Shown here: piece by piece, positions 10,830 to 25,305 of the stretch
Layout: every line of letters starts with the position of its first letter
Numbering within the stretch: position 1 is the first letter of the stretch
Assembly: GCA_030770535.1 (NCBI GenBank)
Contig: JASVEC010000029.1
Coordinates: 1-64,000 of the forward strand
Reading direction: 5' to 3'
Source: Batkoa obscura
Taxonomy: Eukaryota > Entomophthoromycota > Entomophthoromycetes > Entomophthorales > Batkoaceae
Length of the DNA: 64,000 nt
Position numbers and translations under genes: made by a program
The notes under the pieces: generated by a model
What the model saw: the letters and a program-made list of their open reading frames with translations, nothing else
Told to the model about the DNA's origin: nothing
Databases searched by the model: none

Positions 10830-11275
10830 TGGGGATGTCCAAATTGGTTTCATTTTTTTATCCACTTTTTAAATTATTTTATTATGGTTTATATTGTAAG
10901 TTAGCGGAATTTCTATCAAATTTAATATAAATCCCTGAATTAGCAAGGCTTTTACCAATATAGCCTATATAGTGATAGTAATTAAAGTTGCAATATGTAA
11001 TATGTAAATAAATATATACTTTTATATAACTTTATTAAGAAATATTTATTATTAACTGTTTTATATTTAACACTGCAGATTTGCTATCAAATGAATAGAT
11101 TATTTTAATGTTATAGTTACATTATCAGTATATTGCTAAGTTAATAAATAGCTGCATGGGAGGGAGTGGTTAGCCCTAAAACTATAATTAACCATCCCTA
11201 TGTAACACAAGCAGTGTAATAATAGTTTTTACTTATCATTATAACTACTTGCTCTTTGACTATTTATTAACTTAG
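10830..11275. mobile_element. Second copy of the transposon left arm
   Basis: Begins TGGGGATGTCCAAATTGG and follows the arm at 7575 closely, apart from an internal gap of about 90 bp, through the embedded family 2 MITE (11135-11275). It ends abruptly where LTR sequence begins at 11276. No transposase sequence follows, so this is a truncated arm. Confidence 0.7.
11135..11275. mobile_element. MITE family 2, second copy
   Basis: Same inverted ends (CTAAGTTAATAAATAG and its complement) and nearly the same interior as 7957-8098. Its right end abuts the LTR. Confidence 0.6.
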
Positions 11276-11859
11276 TGTGAAATATCGCTTCATTAGCTCT
11301 AGGATTGATTATAATATGATAATCAATTCAGAGTCCCTTATATAGGTTTGCTGTGAGAATTGCCACCACCTGATCACGAAGAACTTATTGCCCACGCTTT
11401 AGTGTCCATACTTGGCAACTATAGTAAAGAATAACTGTTATAATGTCCCTTATATGAGGATGTTTTTTTTGGTTTCATTATTTTTTCCATTTTTTAAGCA
11501 CTATTTGAGTGGAAAAACTGCTAGTGAAATTCTTAAACAAAAAAATACATCCCCATATATAGCCATCCAGTTGGAGTATAAAAGAGATTCTTCAATATGA
11601 TAACTCGAGTCTTTTTTAATTGGATTACTCTCTGGTAACGTATCGTTAATAAAGTCACTAAGTCTTTCTGACAACATCTTACATAGATTTTACGGTAGTA
11701 TCTTCCATTGTATTTGTTTACATAATTCGTAGCTTATTACGTACTATTTCTATTAAGTTAAGTCTATCTTAGTTACATAAACTAAGACCCTTCGACTCAA
11801 GGCAAGTTAATTAAGCAAGAGTAGCTTTTAACTCCGACCACTGAGTATCAACTTTCACA
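11276..11859 (-). mobile_element. Solo LTR, reverse orientation, with MITE insertion
   Basis: Begins TGTGAAATAT and ends CTTTCACA, which is the reverse complement of the complete LTR at 20629-21089; much of its length aligns to that copy. A family 1 MITE (11455-11555) is inserted in it. No internal retrotransposon region lies on either side, and the flanking 5-mers do not match. It is clearly diverged from the copy at 20629. Confidence 0.7.
11455..11555. mobile_element. MITE family 1, inside LTR
   Basis: 101 bp, TGAGGATGTTTTTTTTGG to ACATCCCCA, flanked on both sides by TATA. It lies wholly within the solo LTR and is therefore younger than it. Confidence 0.85.
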
Positions 11860-11957
11860 CAATATTGGAAGTTATTTGAATATTTATTAATTGTTAAATG
11901 CATCATATATTATATATGACGTATTATTTATTCAATTTTATTTTTAAATTTAATATA

Positions 11958-12087
11958 TGGGGATGTCCGAATTGGTTTCATTTTTTGTCCAATTTTTAAA
12001 TATTTTATATTTTAAAAACATTGCTTACTCTATAAAAATAAATTCTTTATTAAAAACCAAAAGTACCCAACACAGTTTTAAATTATT
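11958..12087. mobile_element. Third copy of the transposon left arm, truncated
   Basis: TGGGGATGTCCGAATTGG followed by about 110 bp matching the arm at 7575, up to the point where a family 1 MITE begins at 12088. Nothing of the arm is recognisable beyond the MITE. Confidence 0.65.
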
Positions 12088-12188
12088 TGGGGGTGTATTT
12101 TTTTGTTTGAGAATTTTACTAATAATCTTTCTACTCAAATAGCGCTCAAAAAATGGAAAAAGTAATGAAATCAAAAAAAACATCCCCA
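12088..12188. mobile_element. MITE family 1
   Basis: 101 bp, TGGGGGTGTATTTTTTTG to ACATCCCCA, with the AAATAGCGCT core. It is inserted into or at the end of the transposon arm copy. The right flank is TA; the left flank has changed to TT. Confidence 0.85.
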
Positions 12189-12927
12189 TATGATAGATGT
12201 GAAAACTATTACTCTGATTGTTTACATTCCCAAAAATAAATATTATTGAAGATTCTATTCATGCTAATTTATTTTGAAAAGTGATATAAAGAAGACTAAT
12301 ATCTAATTTATTTTTAACTTTGATAATATAGATTCAATATAAGCATAAATTATAGTTAATTCATTTGATACTCATAAAAAGTATAGAAGCAATTGAATCT
12401 TTTTTTTTTTAATCTTTTCATTGACGGTTTTATTATTTATTTTATAAGACAAAACTGTATCCTTCAGTGTTATTAGCTACAGTAATATAGTTAACTTAGT
12501 TCAAAGTATACTTTTTACTCTCCACTTATTTAAAAAGACTTTAAAATTCCTTATTACCATTGGTTAAGTATTGAGCTTACTTTATTTTATGTTATGTCCA
12601 CTTATCAGTTGGTATGGTACTGGGCTTAAGGAATTTAAAACCCTTGTGATTTCTATAGATTGTACTATCACTTTTACTCTCTTGAAAATTGGATCTTCGC
12701 CCATTACAATACTCTTAACTAAATAAAAATTAGTAATTTGAAATTAATGAAGTCCAATAATCGATTTTAATTAAATTAATAAATAATAAATAACAAATGA
12801 AAATGAATAGAAAATTCAACTAAGCGAACTATAGCAATCAAGTTTATTAAAAAATAGCTATTATAATAACAAAAATAATATATGATAAAAGAATAAAATA
12901 AACAGCAAAAAAAGATGTTTTAACATC
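12189..12927. other. Gene-free AT-rich interval
   Basis: No gene or repeat recognised. It is the 3' flank of the minus-strand gene ending at 12928. Confidence 0.5.
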
Positions 12928-13935
12928 TTAAACAAGTTTACCATTGGTATTGACCATGGTTTGTTTCCTATCTGATACAAATAAACTTTTATAAAATGAA
13001 TTAAAATTATTCCAATCAATGGTATTTTTGGATTGATCTTCTATTTGATTTGTTACTGTTAAGTCATGAAGAGTTGAAAGATGACTTTCGAGTTTGTTAT
13101 TGTCATTGATTGTTGAACTTTTAACAGGTGTACTTTGTTCATTGCTTTTTGTTCTTTTAATAGGTGTACTTTGTTCACTTATTCCTTCTGTTAGGTTATT
13201 TATTGATTTTCGTTTGTTATTGACGTTATTATTAGAAATATTACTATTAGTATTATTACTATTATTCATATCCATATCATTAATGATATCGCTACTATCC
13301 ATAACATAATCATTTGTTGTCATCCTTGTTTTCTCAATTCCTAAATCACTTGATTTACTTTTTGATGGAATACTTTGAGCTACAAGTGATACATTAAATT
13401 CATCATCACTAAATTCAACATCAGATAAACACAAATCAGGTGAATTGACATTTAATAAATTGTCATTATCTTCTGTATTACCAAAGGATGGTAAATCTAT
13501 ATAAAAAAGCATTCTCGTTAAAAACCACATTAAAACAGAAATATTATAATTACTTACCATCAAAACCAATCATTTGATCAATATCTTTTTTAATTTCTAA
13601 CCTAGCACAAATTAATTCTTCAGCTATTTCTTCAGCTGATAATCCTTTTGTTTCTTCATCTTCATCTTCATCTTCGCTTAATTCTTCAACGGTATAACTA
13701 AATTTTGTTTCAAATCCACGTTTGAAACGTTCGCCAAAATCTATTTTTGTGAGTAGATTATCAAGCTTCATGTTTGGTTCTTTTTTTAAATATTCGCCAT
13801 CTGGAGTTAAAGTTAAAAGATTAGTCACGGAATTGAAGTTAAAAGGAAGATAAATATAAAAATACCTTTTTTTACATAAAAATTACTTAAGACTACTTGC
13901 TTCTGTTTATCTTGCATTTGCGATTGTTGATTCAT
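12928..13935 (-). CDS. Acidic low-complexity protein with N-terminal PIP-box-like motif
   Basis: Three exons: 13935-13866, 13800-13558 and 13496-12928, with GT-AG introns of 65 and 61 nt that keep phase, giving 293 residues. The first exon carries QVVLSNFY at about residues 13-20, a match to the PCNA-interacting consensus Q-x-x-[hydrophobic]-x-x-aromatic-aromatic. A conserved-looking segment follows (KIDFGERFKRGFETKF), then an acidic run (SEDEDEDEE), then an Asn/Ser-rich tail with two copies of EQSTP-[IV]-K that resemble S/T-P phosphorylation sites and basic KRKS/KRTK patches. I do not recognise the family. A nuclear replication- or cell-cycle-linked role is inferred only from the PIP-like motif. 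No signal peptide or membrane segment. Confidence 0.75.
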
Positions 13936-14852
13936 GCTTGATTGTAACTTAATAATTTTAGAAATGAAGGATTTGGTTTTGATATAGTTGCGTTTTTAAT
14001 TAAATTAAATTTGTAATTTATTTTATCTTAAAAAAATAGTTAAAACGCGTAATTTGAGATGATAGGGTAGAAGGAGAGAATCGACCAATTAAAACAAATT
14101 AAAGCACCACCAAAAAGACCAAATCATTAGAAGGGCCTAATAACTAGTTTATCACCGTTTAAAACTAATGGGCAAGCTACCCATATAATTGATAAAAATT
14201 ACTCTCTCTAGTTTTGAGTAACTGTGACGATTTTCAATGTTTTATATTAATTTAATTCATTAATAAAGAGTATAATTAAGTTGATGTATGTGTTTATATC
14301 ATAATTTTAAGCATTGCTTACAGTCAAAGTTTATTTTTATATTACCTCTTACAATTACACTGAGGCTTTAAACAAATGAAATATTATAATGTATTATAAT
14401 ATAGGACAGTTATTGTGTTCCAAATTTCCACCTAGTAAATATGACATTTATTGGGAATCAGAGGGAGTAATGATTTTTTTCAATTGGGTGAATGTTAATT
14501 AAGACCAATAAAATTTAAAACAATTCACTCATCAAAAATAATCGATTTGATTAGAAATAGAAATAGAAATAGAATAAATTTTATAAGTCAAAGTTTAGTT
14601 TTATGTTGTTAAAACTTTTGGTTTAAATTATAAACATTCAAGCATTTTGTTATCATCTACTATATATGTTAATAGTCTTTTTATTTTTAAAAGCAAAGTT
14701 TTTATATTATTAATAAGTTGATTATCTACATCAATTTCTAAAACATTTATTAATTACGTATTAATTCTATTTTAAATAAAATTAAATAATAAACTCAAAC
14801 AAAAAATATTTATAATAAAAAATATGTTTATTTTTATTATTTCTATTATTGA
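13936..14852. other. Gene-free AT-rich interval
   Basis: Between the start of the PIP-motif gene and the stop codon of ADE5,7. A short (AGAAAT)n run lies near 14548-14573. Nothing else recognised. Confidence 0.5.
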
Positions 14853-17594
<2,742 letters not shown>

Positions 17595-19384
17595 AATTTT
17601 TTATAAAAGTAATGCTGCTTTATTTTTCTACTTTTTTATAAAAAATATTCCACTTTGACTAGAATCCAAATCCCTTAACATTATTCTTTCTCACTACCAC
17701 TTATCTATTTCCATCCTATTTTAAGCCCATCAAATAGCTGTTATTGGAATTGTTACAATCTCTATTGGTGCTCGAGTTGTTCTAGCTCAAGCGAATCATT
17801 ATTAAGGATTAAGGATTTCGAAAAATTTGACAAAAGTTGAGATTTTATTCTTAGCTTTAGTTTGTCAAATTTAGTCATCTAAAAAATTTTTAAGTTGCTA
17901 AAATTGAAATTTGATTTTAAAATTGGACTAAAATAGTTTTGGAACTTTAATCAAACAATATTATTTATAATATTATAATAAACTAGTTAATTAAATCCAC
18001 ATTACATATATCTGAAGAAACTATATATAAACTGCAAGTGTTTTCAAAGTCCTTAAGGTCACTGGTATACTAATGGATAAAGGGGTATAAGGGAAGACAA
18101 AGTAAACCCAATGTTTGGGCAACGGTAATGAGAAGGTTTAAAGCTTCCCTAAACAAATGTAAGAAAAAACTATACTTTGAAATAAATTTTCTAAAGTAGC
18201 ATGACTAATGATGTTCAAGAGCATAGCTTGTTTCAAAAAATAGTTGATAAAATAAACGACAATGAAGAGAGATTTTGGAGAAAGAGATTCAATCTCTTAT
18301 ATACTTTTTATGAGTATAAAAGGCATTAATTAACTAAACTTTAATTCATATTTAATACATATCATCAAAGTTAATGGTAACTTTGATATTGGTTTTTTTT
18401 ACATTAATTTCCATAATGCATTCAACTTGTATTGAACCATATCCAGCTATAACACTGGATTTCGAGAAGTAAGCAATCTAATCAATGTCCCGACAGTACA
18501 GATGGGGTAAAGAGATGTTCGTTATAATAGCAGTTTAAATATAGGATTCTAATAAAAGGAATATTAAATACAGATTTGAATATTTGCATTTTTATTATCT
18601 GAAGAGTAATTTTTGAATAAAATATTCATCTTTAGTTTTTTAAAATTATTTTGGTGTTACTTTAATTAGTACTATTTTTTATTATTGGATATAAAAACAT
18701 TTATATATTTATAGAATTTTCATAGGCCAAATATACAATTGTTTTATTTAAAAAATGGTAGACTATAAAGAAAATGATAAAGAGATGTAACTGGAGGAAG
18801 GATGAGAGTAAGGAGTTGATATGAGTAGTTAAGAAGACTGATAGAGCGTCTAACTTTAATTTGGTTGTTTTAGTTAGTAACGTATTAATTGAGATGGATT
18901 TGTATTTTATTTTATAAAGTTTTTATGTTTTAATTTTATATTTAGGCTAAATATAAAATTCCATTATGAGTATTTTTAATTCATGATTTATAAAAAGTAC
19001 ATAAAACACAATTCCATTACGTATCCAAAAAGATAATTTAGTGATTTAATATATGAAAAACTCTGCAACAAACAAGTTAAAGAATAATCCTATAAAAAAT
19101 CAAAAAATCGAGATATTGCTATCACCTTTGGAACTGATGCTCCATCCAGCTACTAGAGATGGGCTAATTGCTTTTGGTTGCGTTTAGTTATGTGAATGGT
19201 ATACTTAAACTTTTTATTCAGAAGTTTATGGTGGAATGGTACAATTTTTTTTAAAATACCTTCCTTTCATGTAATAAAAATAAAAATTTTAAGCGTGAAG
19301 CTAAAATTTAAGGTAAAATGTTATTAAAGCCAATATTGGTTTTAGTTTTTATATAATGAAAACATGGGAGTCCTGGTTAATGGA
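17595..19384. other. Gene-free interval, possibly with decayed sequence
   Basis: Between the ADE5,7 start and the KDM3-like pseudogene. Coding-like scraps occur near 18420-18480 and 19090-19180 and could belong to the upstream part of that dead gene, but they are too degenerate to assign. Nothing else recognised. Confidence 0.4.
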
Positions 19385-20100
19385 AAAGAAGTGCTAGCTA
19401 AAATCAAGGATTAACTGTCTGGTTGGAGTTTTAAAGATTACTTTGAGTGCCTTTATAATGATTTCATGAACTTTGTCCCATTCCAAGAGTATACGAGATA
19501 TGTGGTAAGTTTAGCTCGGTTTCGTACTTATCAGATATACATGCTGTCTAAGACCCTGGTCCAAAGATGTACAGTTTTTGTTGTTATAAAAATGGTAAAA
19601 GATATGGCACTACGGCGCTTCATTTGGATCTGGCAGATGCCGTAAATGTAGTGAACTATTCTTCAGGTGGTTCAAATGAGCCAGGCATCTTATAGCACAT
19701 TTTAAAAGAGAGAATACATAAAAGATCAGTAAATTTACATGAAGTACTAAGAAAAATAAAAAATAAGTGATCTTATCTATAACCAAGCCTTTTGCCTCAT
19801 CGAAAAACAATTAAAAAACTTTTGAAATAACCACAATGTAATTAGTCACCAAACATACCAAAAACCTGGTGATCCAGTACTAATTCTGGGTGATTGTACT
19901 CACCAAGTTCAAAACTTTCACCACTACATCAAAATAGCAACATGTTTTGTGGCACCAGAAAGTCCATCTGTTTGTGTCAAATTAATAAAGCAGGCTTGAA
20001 TTTTGCCATATAATCATTTGAGGTGTGTAGATGTATTAAATTTGCCGAGGTTATTAGCTAATACTTGGAACACGGTTCAAAAGAATCTTACTGAAAAGTC
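19385..20100 (+). pseudogene. Decayed KDM3-type JmjC histone demethylase
   Basis: Scattered frames together follow the JmjC region of KDM3/JMJD1 lysine demethylases in the correct order. LSGWSFKDYF and FVPFQEYTRY (19408-19500) match the KDM3 'LKDWPxGxxFxD ... PxxEYT' stretch. DPGPKMYSF is followed by YGTTALHLDLADAVNVV (19605-19655), the signature with the iron-binding His-x-Asp. EPGIL matches the 'PGALWHI' segment. GDCTHQVQNFHHYIKIA then carries the second iron-binding His (19901). In-frame stops (for example KIKD-stop and the stop replacing Trp in 'PGILWHI') and frame changes show that the gene is dead. The N-terminal zinc region was not found. A solo LTR and a MITE lie just downstream. A living paralogue presumably exists elsewhere. 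Confidence 0.75.
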
Positions 20101-20518
20101 AATTTTGGAAACAAAAATCATCAACACTAGTTTGTTCAATAAAACTAAAGCTAATATAAAGAATAAAAATTACCTACTAGTAAAAATTTATAGACTCCAA
20201 TGCAAAAAAATCGAAAGAGCCCAAGAATAGGGTAGTATCATATACATGGATGTCAAACCTAGATGAGATGGAAAATAGTGATATAAATAAAAATATCCAA
20301 ATGAGTATTGAGTACAAGGATAAGTAATTAACTAAGGATGGTCAACAAATGATGGAGGATTAGTATTTTTTTTGAGAAAGTACTAAGGGGCTATACAATG
20401 AACGTATTCTTGTATAATCAATAGCTTGATTATATAACTACCCTTATAGTCAGGCCTAAAAATCAAGCTTAACAAAATTTACCATTTACTTTTATTATTA
20501 GTATTTATTGAAGCAATA
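20101..20518. other. Gene-free tail after the pseudogene
   Basis: AT-rich sequence without recognisable coding signal, ending at a MITE. Confidence 0.4.
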
Positions 20519-20619
20519 TGGGGGTGTTTTTTTTGGTTTCATTATTTTTTCCATTTTTTAAGCGCTATTTGAGCAGAAAGATTATTAGTAAAATTCTTAA
20601 ACAAAAAAATACATCCCCA
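20519..20619. mobile_element. MITE family 1
   Basis: 101 bp, TGGGGGTGTTTTTTTTGG to ACATCCCCA, flanked by TA on both sides, with the complete AAGCGCTATTT core. It is one of the best-preserved copies and sits 9 bp before the solo LTR. Confidence 0.9.
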
Positions 20620-20628
20620 TATAACCTT

Positions 20629-21089
20629 TGTGAAAGTTGATACTTAGTGGTCGGAGTTAAAAGCTACTCTTGCTTAATTAACTTGCCTTGAGTCGAAGGG
20701 TCTTAGTTTATGTAACTAAGATAGACTTAACTTAATAGAAATAGTATGTAGTAAGCTACAAATTATGTAAACAAATACAATGGAAGATACTACCGTAAAA
20801 TCTATGTAAGATGTTGTCAGAAAGACTTAGTGACTTTATTAACGATACGTTATCAGGGAGTAATTCAGTTAAAAAGCATTGAGTTATCATATTGAAGAAT
20901 CTCTTTTATACACCAATAAGTATGGATATTAAAAGGAGGTAATATTGTTTGCAATATGAAGTTAGAAATTCTCGCAACAAATCAAAATAAGGGGCTCTGA
21001 CTTGATTGTGTTTGAACTTGAGAATATAACAACTTAAGTGATTGTTGTGTTATAATCAATCTGAGAGCTAAATAAAGCAATATTTCACA
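20629..21089 (+). mobile_element. Solo LTR with 5-bp target duplication
   Basis: 461 bp starting TGTGAAAGTTGATAC and ending CAATATTTCACA, with TG...CA termini in a short inverted repeat. ACCTT is present immediately before (20624-20628) and after (21090-21094), a perfect 5-bp target-site duplication. No internal region is present, as expected after LTR-LTR recombination. The family also occurs at 10006-10621 and 11276-11859. The intact duplication suggests it is the youngest of the three. The superfamily (copia or gypsy) cannot be told from the LTR alone. Confidence 0.85.
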
Positions 21090-21094
21090 ACCTT

Positions 21095-21614
21095 ATTCAT
21101 AAGATTTAAAAATTTATTATATTAAGAGCTTTTTTTTAAATCCGAAAAATAACTTAAAGCTTTTATATTTATTGGTACAACTAATTATATGTAAAAGTAT
21201 AAACATTAAATTAAACTAAATACTTTCTGTTTATGTGAGTAAAAACAGTAGTTACATTCAAGCTCTTTAACATTTTATTTAAAAATTTGGAAACCTAACA
21301 AGAAGACATATTTTTGATAATTAGTAGCTTAATTATTATTTAAAAGATTTCGTTCACAGTAAATATGTTACAATCAAAGCTTAATAAAACATTTCATATC
21401 ATCAAATATGTATATATCTTCTTTGTAAAACCAAGTAGAAGCATAATCTCTTCAAATTTCTTTGCTGTATGATACTTCAGATTAAAATATTTTTTAAAAC
21501 TATTTTTTCAGTACATATATCAAAACATAGAAATAATAAAAGTTTTAACATAAATTTTTCAAAGTATATTCAAGATAATACACCCTTAATACTTATTGGT
21601 AATTTTTCACTATA
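21095..21614. other. Gene-free AT-rich interval
   Basis: Nothing recognised between the solo LTR and the paired MITEs. Confidence 0.5.
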
Positions 21615-21715
21615 CGGGGATGTATTTTTTTGTTTAAGAATTTTACTAATAATCTTTCTGCTCAAATAGCGCTTAAAAAATGGAAAAAGTGATGAAACTA
21701 AAAAAAACACCCCCA
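21615..21715. mobile_element. MITE family 1, first of an adjacent pair
   Basis: 101 bp; the left end reads CGGGGATGTATTTTTTTG (first base changed) and the right end is CACCCCCA, with TA flanks. The next copy starts 2 bp later in the opposite orientation. Confidence 0.85.
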
Positions 21716-21717
21716 TA

Positions 21718-21815
21718 TAGAGGTATTTTTCGGTTTCATCACTTTTTCCATTTTTAAGCGTTATTTAAATGGAAAGGCTATCAATGAAATTCTTAAACAA
21801 AAAAATATATCCCTA
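21718..21815. mobile_element. MITE family 1, second of an adjacent pair
   Basis: 98 bp, TAGAGGTATTTTTCGG to ATATCCCTA; more diverged than its neighbour. The two copies share the single TA at 21716-21717, so one probably inserted into the target TA of the other. The pair ends about 160 bp before the lysyl-tRNA synthetase start codon. Confidence 0.8.
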
Positions 21816-21977
21816 TATGTTAAAATGATTTTATTAATTGATTTCAAATAATTTTAAATTCCAACCAAAATGGAAATGTCAAATCACTCAACGAAAATGT
21901 ACAAAAAAAATGAGTCATACTGCAAAAATCCCATAAATATAAAGAAAGTTAACTTTAGCTTTGTTTTTTTTTGAAAA

Positions 21978-24076
21978 ATGGCAAGCAATATCGATAACGG
22001 AGCTACTCAAGCTGAAAAATTATATAAAGATGAAGCAACTGGTGAAATGGTTTCTAAATCGTAATATTTTTACCCATTTTTTAATTATTTATTGACTGTT
22101 TTAAAGTGAATTAAAACGCCGTATTAAGCAGCGTGAAAAGGAGCAAAAAAAGGTAAAAGGATTAACTAGACGATTCAAAGTTAATTAATTTTCTATTTAG
22201 GCTGAAAAAGAAGCTGCTACTCCAAAAGTCACTAAAAAAGAAAGTGATAACGCTGAAGACTTAGAAGCTGACTTAAACCCAAATGTAAACCTTTTTAAAC
22301 TTTATTTTTCTAATATTAATAAGCTTTAGCAATATTTTGAAATCCGTTCAAAAGCTGTCAAGAAAATTCAAAATGATGGTGGTAATCCATACCCTCATAA
22401 ATTCAAAGTTGATATCTCTTTACCTACTTTTATTGAAAAATATGGTTCCATCCAAAATGGTGAAAAATCAGAAGATATTGTAACTGTTGCTGGTAATTCT
22501 CATAATTGTATAATATATCACATTTGTTAATTTATTTTAGGTCGTATCCATAACAAACGTTCATCTGGTGCTAAATTAAGATTTTACGATTTACACAGTG
22601 AAGCCGTTAAAATTCAAATCATGGCTAATGCCCAGTAGGTTTTACTACTTAGTATTTCAGTTTATATATTTATCTATCTTACATAGAGATTCTGAGCGTG
22701 ATTTTGCTGAAGTACATGACTGCATTCGTCGTGGTGATATTGTTGGTGTAAAAGGACATCCAGGACGTACCAAGAAAGGTGAATTATCAATTTTACCTTT
22801 AGATGTTCAAGTGTTATCACCATGTTTACATATGTTACCTACCGCCCATTTCGGATTTAAAGATTTAGAAGCTCGTTATCGTCAACGTTATTTAGATCTT
22901 ATTATGAATAATAATGTTAGAGATAAATTTGTTACTCGTTCCAAAATTATCAAGTTTGTTCGTCAATACTTAGATAATAGTGGTTTTCTTGAAGTAGAAA
23001 CCCCAATGATGAACATGATTGCTGGTGGTGCTACTGCTAAGCCTTTCATTACTCATCATAATGATCTTAACATGGATTTATACATGAGAATTGCACCAGA
23101 ACTTTATCTTAAAATGTTAGTTGTCGGTGGTTTAGATCGTGTTTATGAAATCGGGAGATTATTTAGAAATGAAGGTATTGATATGACCCATAACCCCGAA
23201 TTTACTACCTGTGAGTTTTATATGGCTTATGCTGATATGTATGACCTTATGGAAATTACAGAAAATATGCTTTCTTCTATGGTCAAATACCTTACTGGTG
23301 GTTACAAAGTTAAATATCACCCACATGGACCTGAAGGTGAAGAATATGAAATGGATTTCAGCCCACCGTTCCGTAGAATAAACATGATTGAAGGACTTGA
23401 AGAAGCCCTTAATGTTAAATTCCCTCCAGCCACTGAATTTTATTCAAATGAATTCAATAAATTTTTATCGGATTTATGTATCAAACATAAGATCGAATGC
23501 TCTGCTCCACGTACTAACGCTAGAATGTTAGACAAATTAGTTGGTGATTTCCTTGAAGTACAATGTATTAGCCCCACTTTCATCACTTGCCATCCACAAA
23601 TGATGAGTCCATTAGCTAAATGGTAAGGAAATTTAGATCAAAGCATTTTGTGTATTTATAAACTATTTTAGGCATCGTGATTTCCCAGGGTTAACTGAAA
23701 GATTTGAATTATTTTGTGCTACTAAAGAAATATGTAATGCATATACCGAATTAAATGATCCATTTGATCAACGTGAGCGTTTCGGTATGCAAGCTAATGA
23801 TAAAGCAGCTGGAGATGATGAAGCACAAGTTATTGATGAAAACTTCTGTACTGCCTTAGAGTACGGATTACCCCCCACTGGTGGATGGGGTATGGGTATT
23901 GATCGTCTTACCATGTTCTTAACCGACTCTAATAACATCAAGGTAAAATTTTAGTAATAATTCACAAGTGGTAATTTTATTCAAATGATATAATTTTTTA
24001 GGAAGTTATTATGTTCCCAGCTATGAAGCCAGAAGAAGAAGGTGCTAAACCTACTGTTGCTCATGCTGATAATTAA
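21978..24076 (+). CDS. KRS1: Cytosolic lysyl-tRNA synthetase
   Basis: Eight exons (21978-22060, 22107-22152, 22201-22284, 22330-22492, 22541-22634, 22687-23622, 23672-23942, 24002-24076) encode 583 residues, similar to yeast Krs1 (591). Order: a Lys/Arg-rich N-terminal helix ([16 protein letters not shown]) typical of eukaryotic class IIb enzymes, an OB-fold anticodon domain (VAGRIHNKR), then the class II catalytic core with motif 1 (FLEVETPMM), motif 2 ([15 protein letters not shown]) and motif 3 ([13 protein letters not shown]). Other signatures are [11 protein letters not shown] and [11 protein letters not shown]. It charges tRNA-Lys in the cytosol. All introns are 44-59 nt with GT-AG ends, and the exon joins give one uninterrupted frame. 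A MITE pair lies in the promoter region. Confidence 0.95.
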
Positions 24077-25305
24077 ATAGATTTATTTTTAAAATAAAAG
24101 AGGTTGAATGTGATTACCATCTAAAGTCGAATTCATACAAAAATATTTGCTATAGGTATTTTGAAATTTTAAATTAAAACTTCCTTTCAATGGGCTGCTT
24201 TTATTAAATAAGTTTTTATAAAAATTATCGAAGGATAAAAAACAACTTTTAAAAAAAATGTTAATGAGTTGTTTTAGAAGGTGTGGTTTATTATTATAAG
24301 TTGCTTTTATAATGGATACTGCTTGTTAGGTGAAAGCGGTGTAATCAAAGCCATTTTTAGTTTGGTTTATGCTGTAACTGTAAAGTTTGTAATCATTGGC
24401 AGTTTAAATTTGCTTTCAAAAATGAAGACCTTTTTAGCATACTAAAGTAATACAGATCAATAGTCTTCAGATTGTATTAATTCCTTGAAATGACTTTCAC
24501 GCTTGCTTCAAAAATTAAACAATTATGAGGTTTAGATTAAACTATATAAAAAATATCAAAATGAAAGTCGTCTTTTCATCTTTTTATTTAAGTTTAAAAT
24601 TTGAGCAATTCTTAGTTAAATAAATAATAAAAAAACAAACTGTTCAAGCCTAAGATCAAGAAATAATCCCACTAGAGCTTACTTGATCCATATTTGGAGT
24701 ACCTTGCCTATTTTGTTAAACAGCCTCTTTTTTAATATATAATTACAAATTAACTTAAACTGTTATTGAAAATGATTTCTATGACCAGTACTGAAGTTTT
24801 ATAAATGCTTTATACTTCAACCAAAGAATATAGATAATAGATAATTATAAAACATACATTAGTTTATTTCAAATTACTTTTATATATGGGAATGGCCTTT
24901 ATTTTAATATTTTGTCCATTTTTAGGCAATAAAATGTAAAAAATATCTGGTATAAGTTAAAAACATTCATAATTTTTAATGAGGTTTTAAGTTTTGATTT
25001 TTTTTAAAAGTCCGTCTATCATTAAAACAGAATCCTCTGGCCTCGCAGTAATATTTTTACTAAACTTCATGGAAAATAAGGAGCGATAATTTTAATCACT
25101 CAAGAGTAAAAACATTCAATATTTAATTATAAGCAATTGAATAGTTATTATATTATGTTTTATTAATGGGTTTTATCAAGCGCTAATTAGTGCTATTGAA
25201 AAAAGAAATTTGCCCAAAAAGAAATTAACTTGGGGATAACTTTAATTTTCTCGAATATATTTTTAAAAGTTTTTAAACAAAATTGACTTTTTATCAATTT
25301 GAAAA
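24077..25305. other. Intergenic, no gene seen
   Basis: AT-rich sequence between the lysyl-tRNA synthetase stop and MRD1. A faint TGGGAATGG-type MITE relic may start near 24886, too degenerate to call. Confidence 0.45.
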
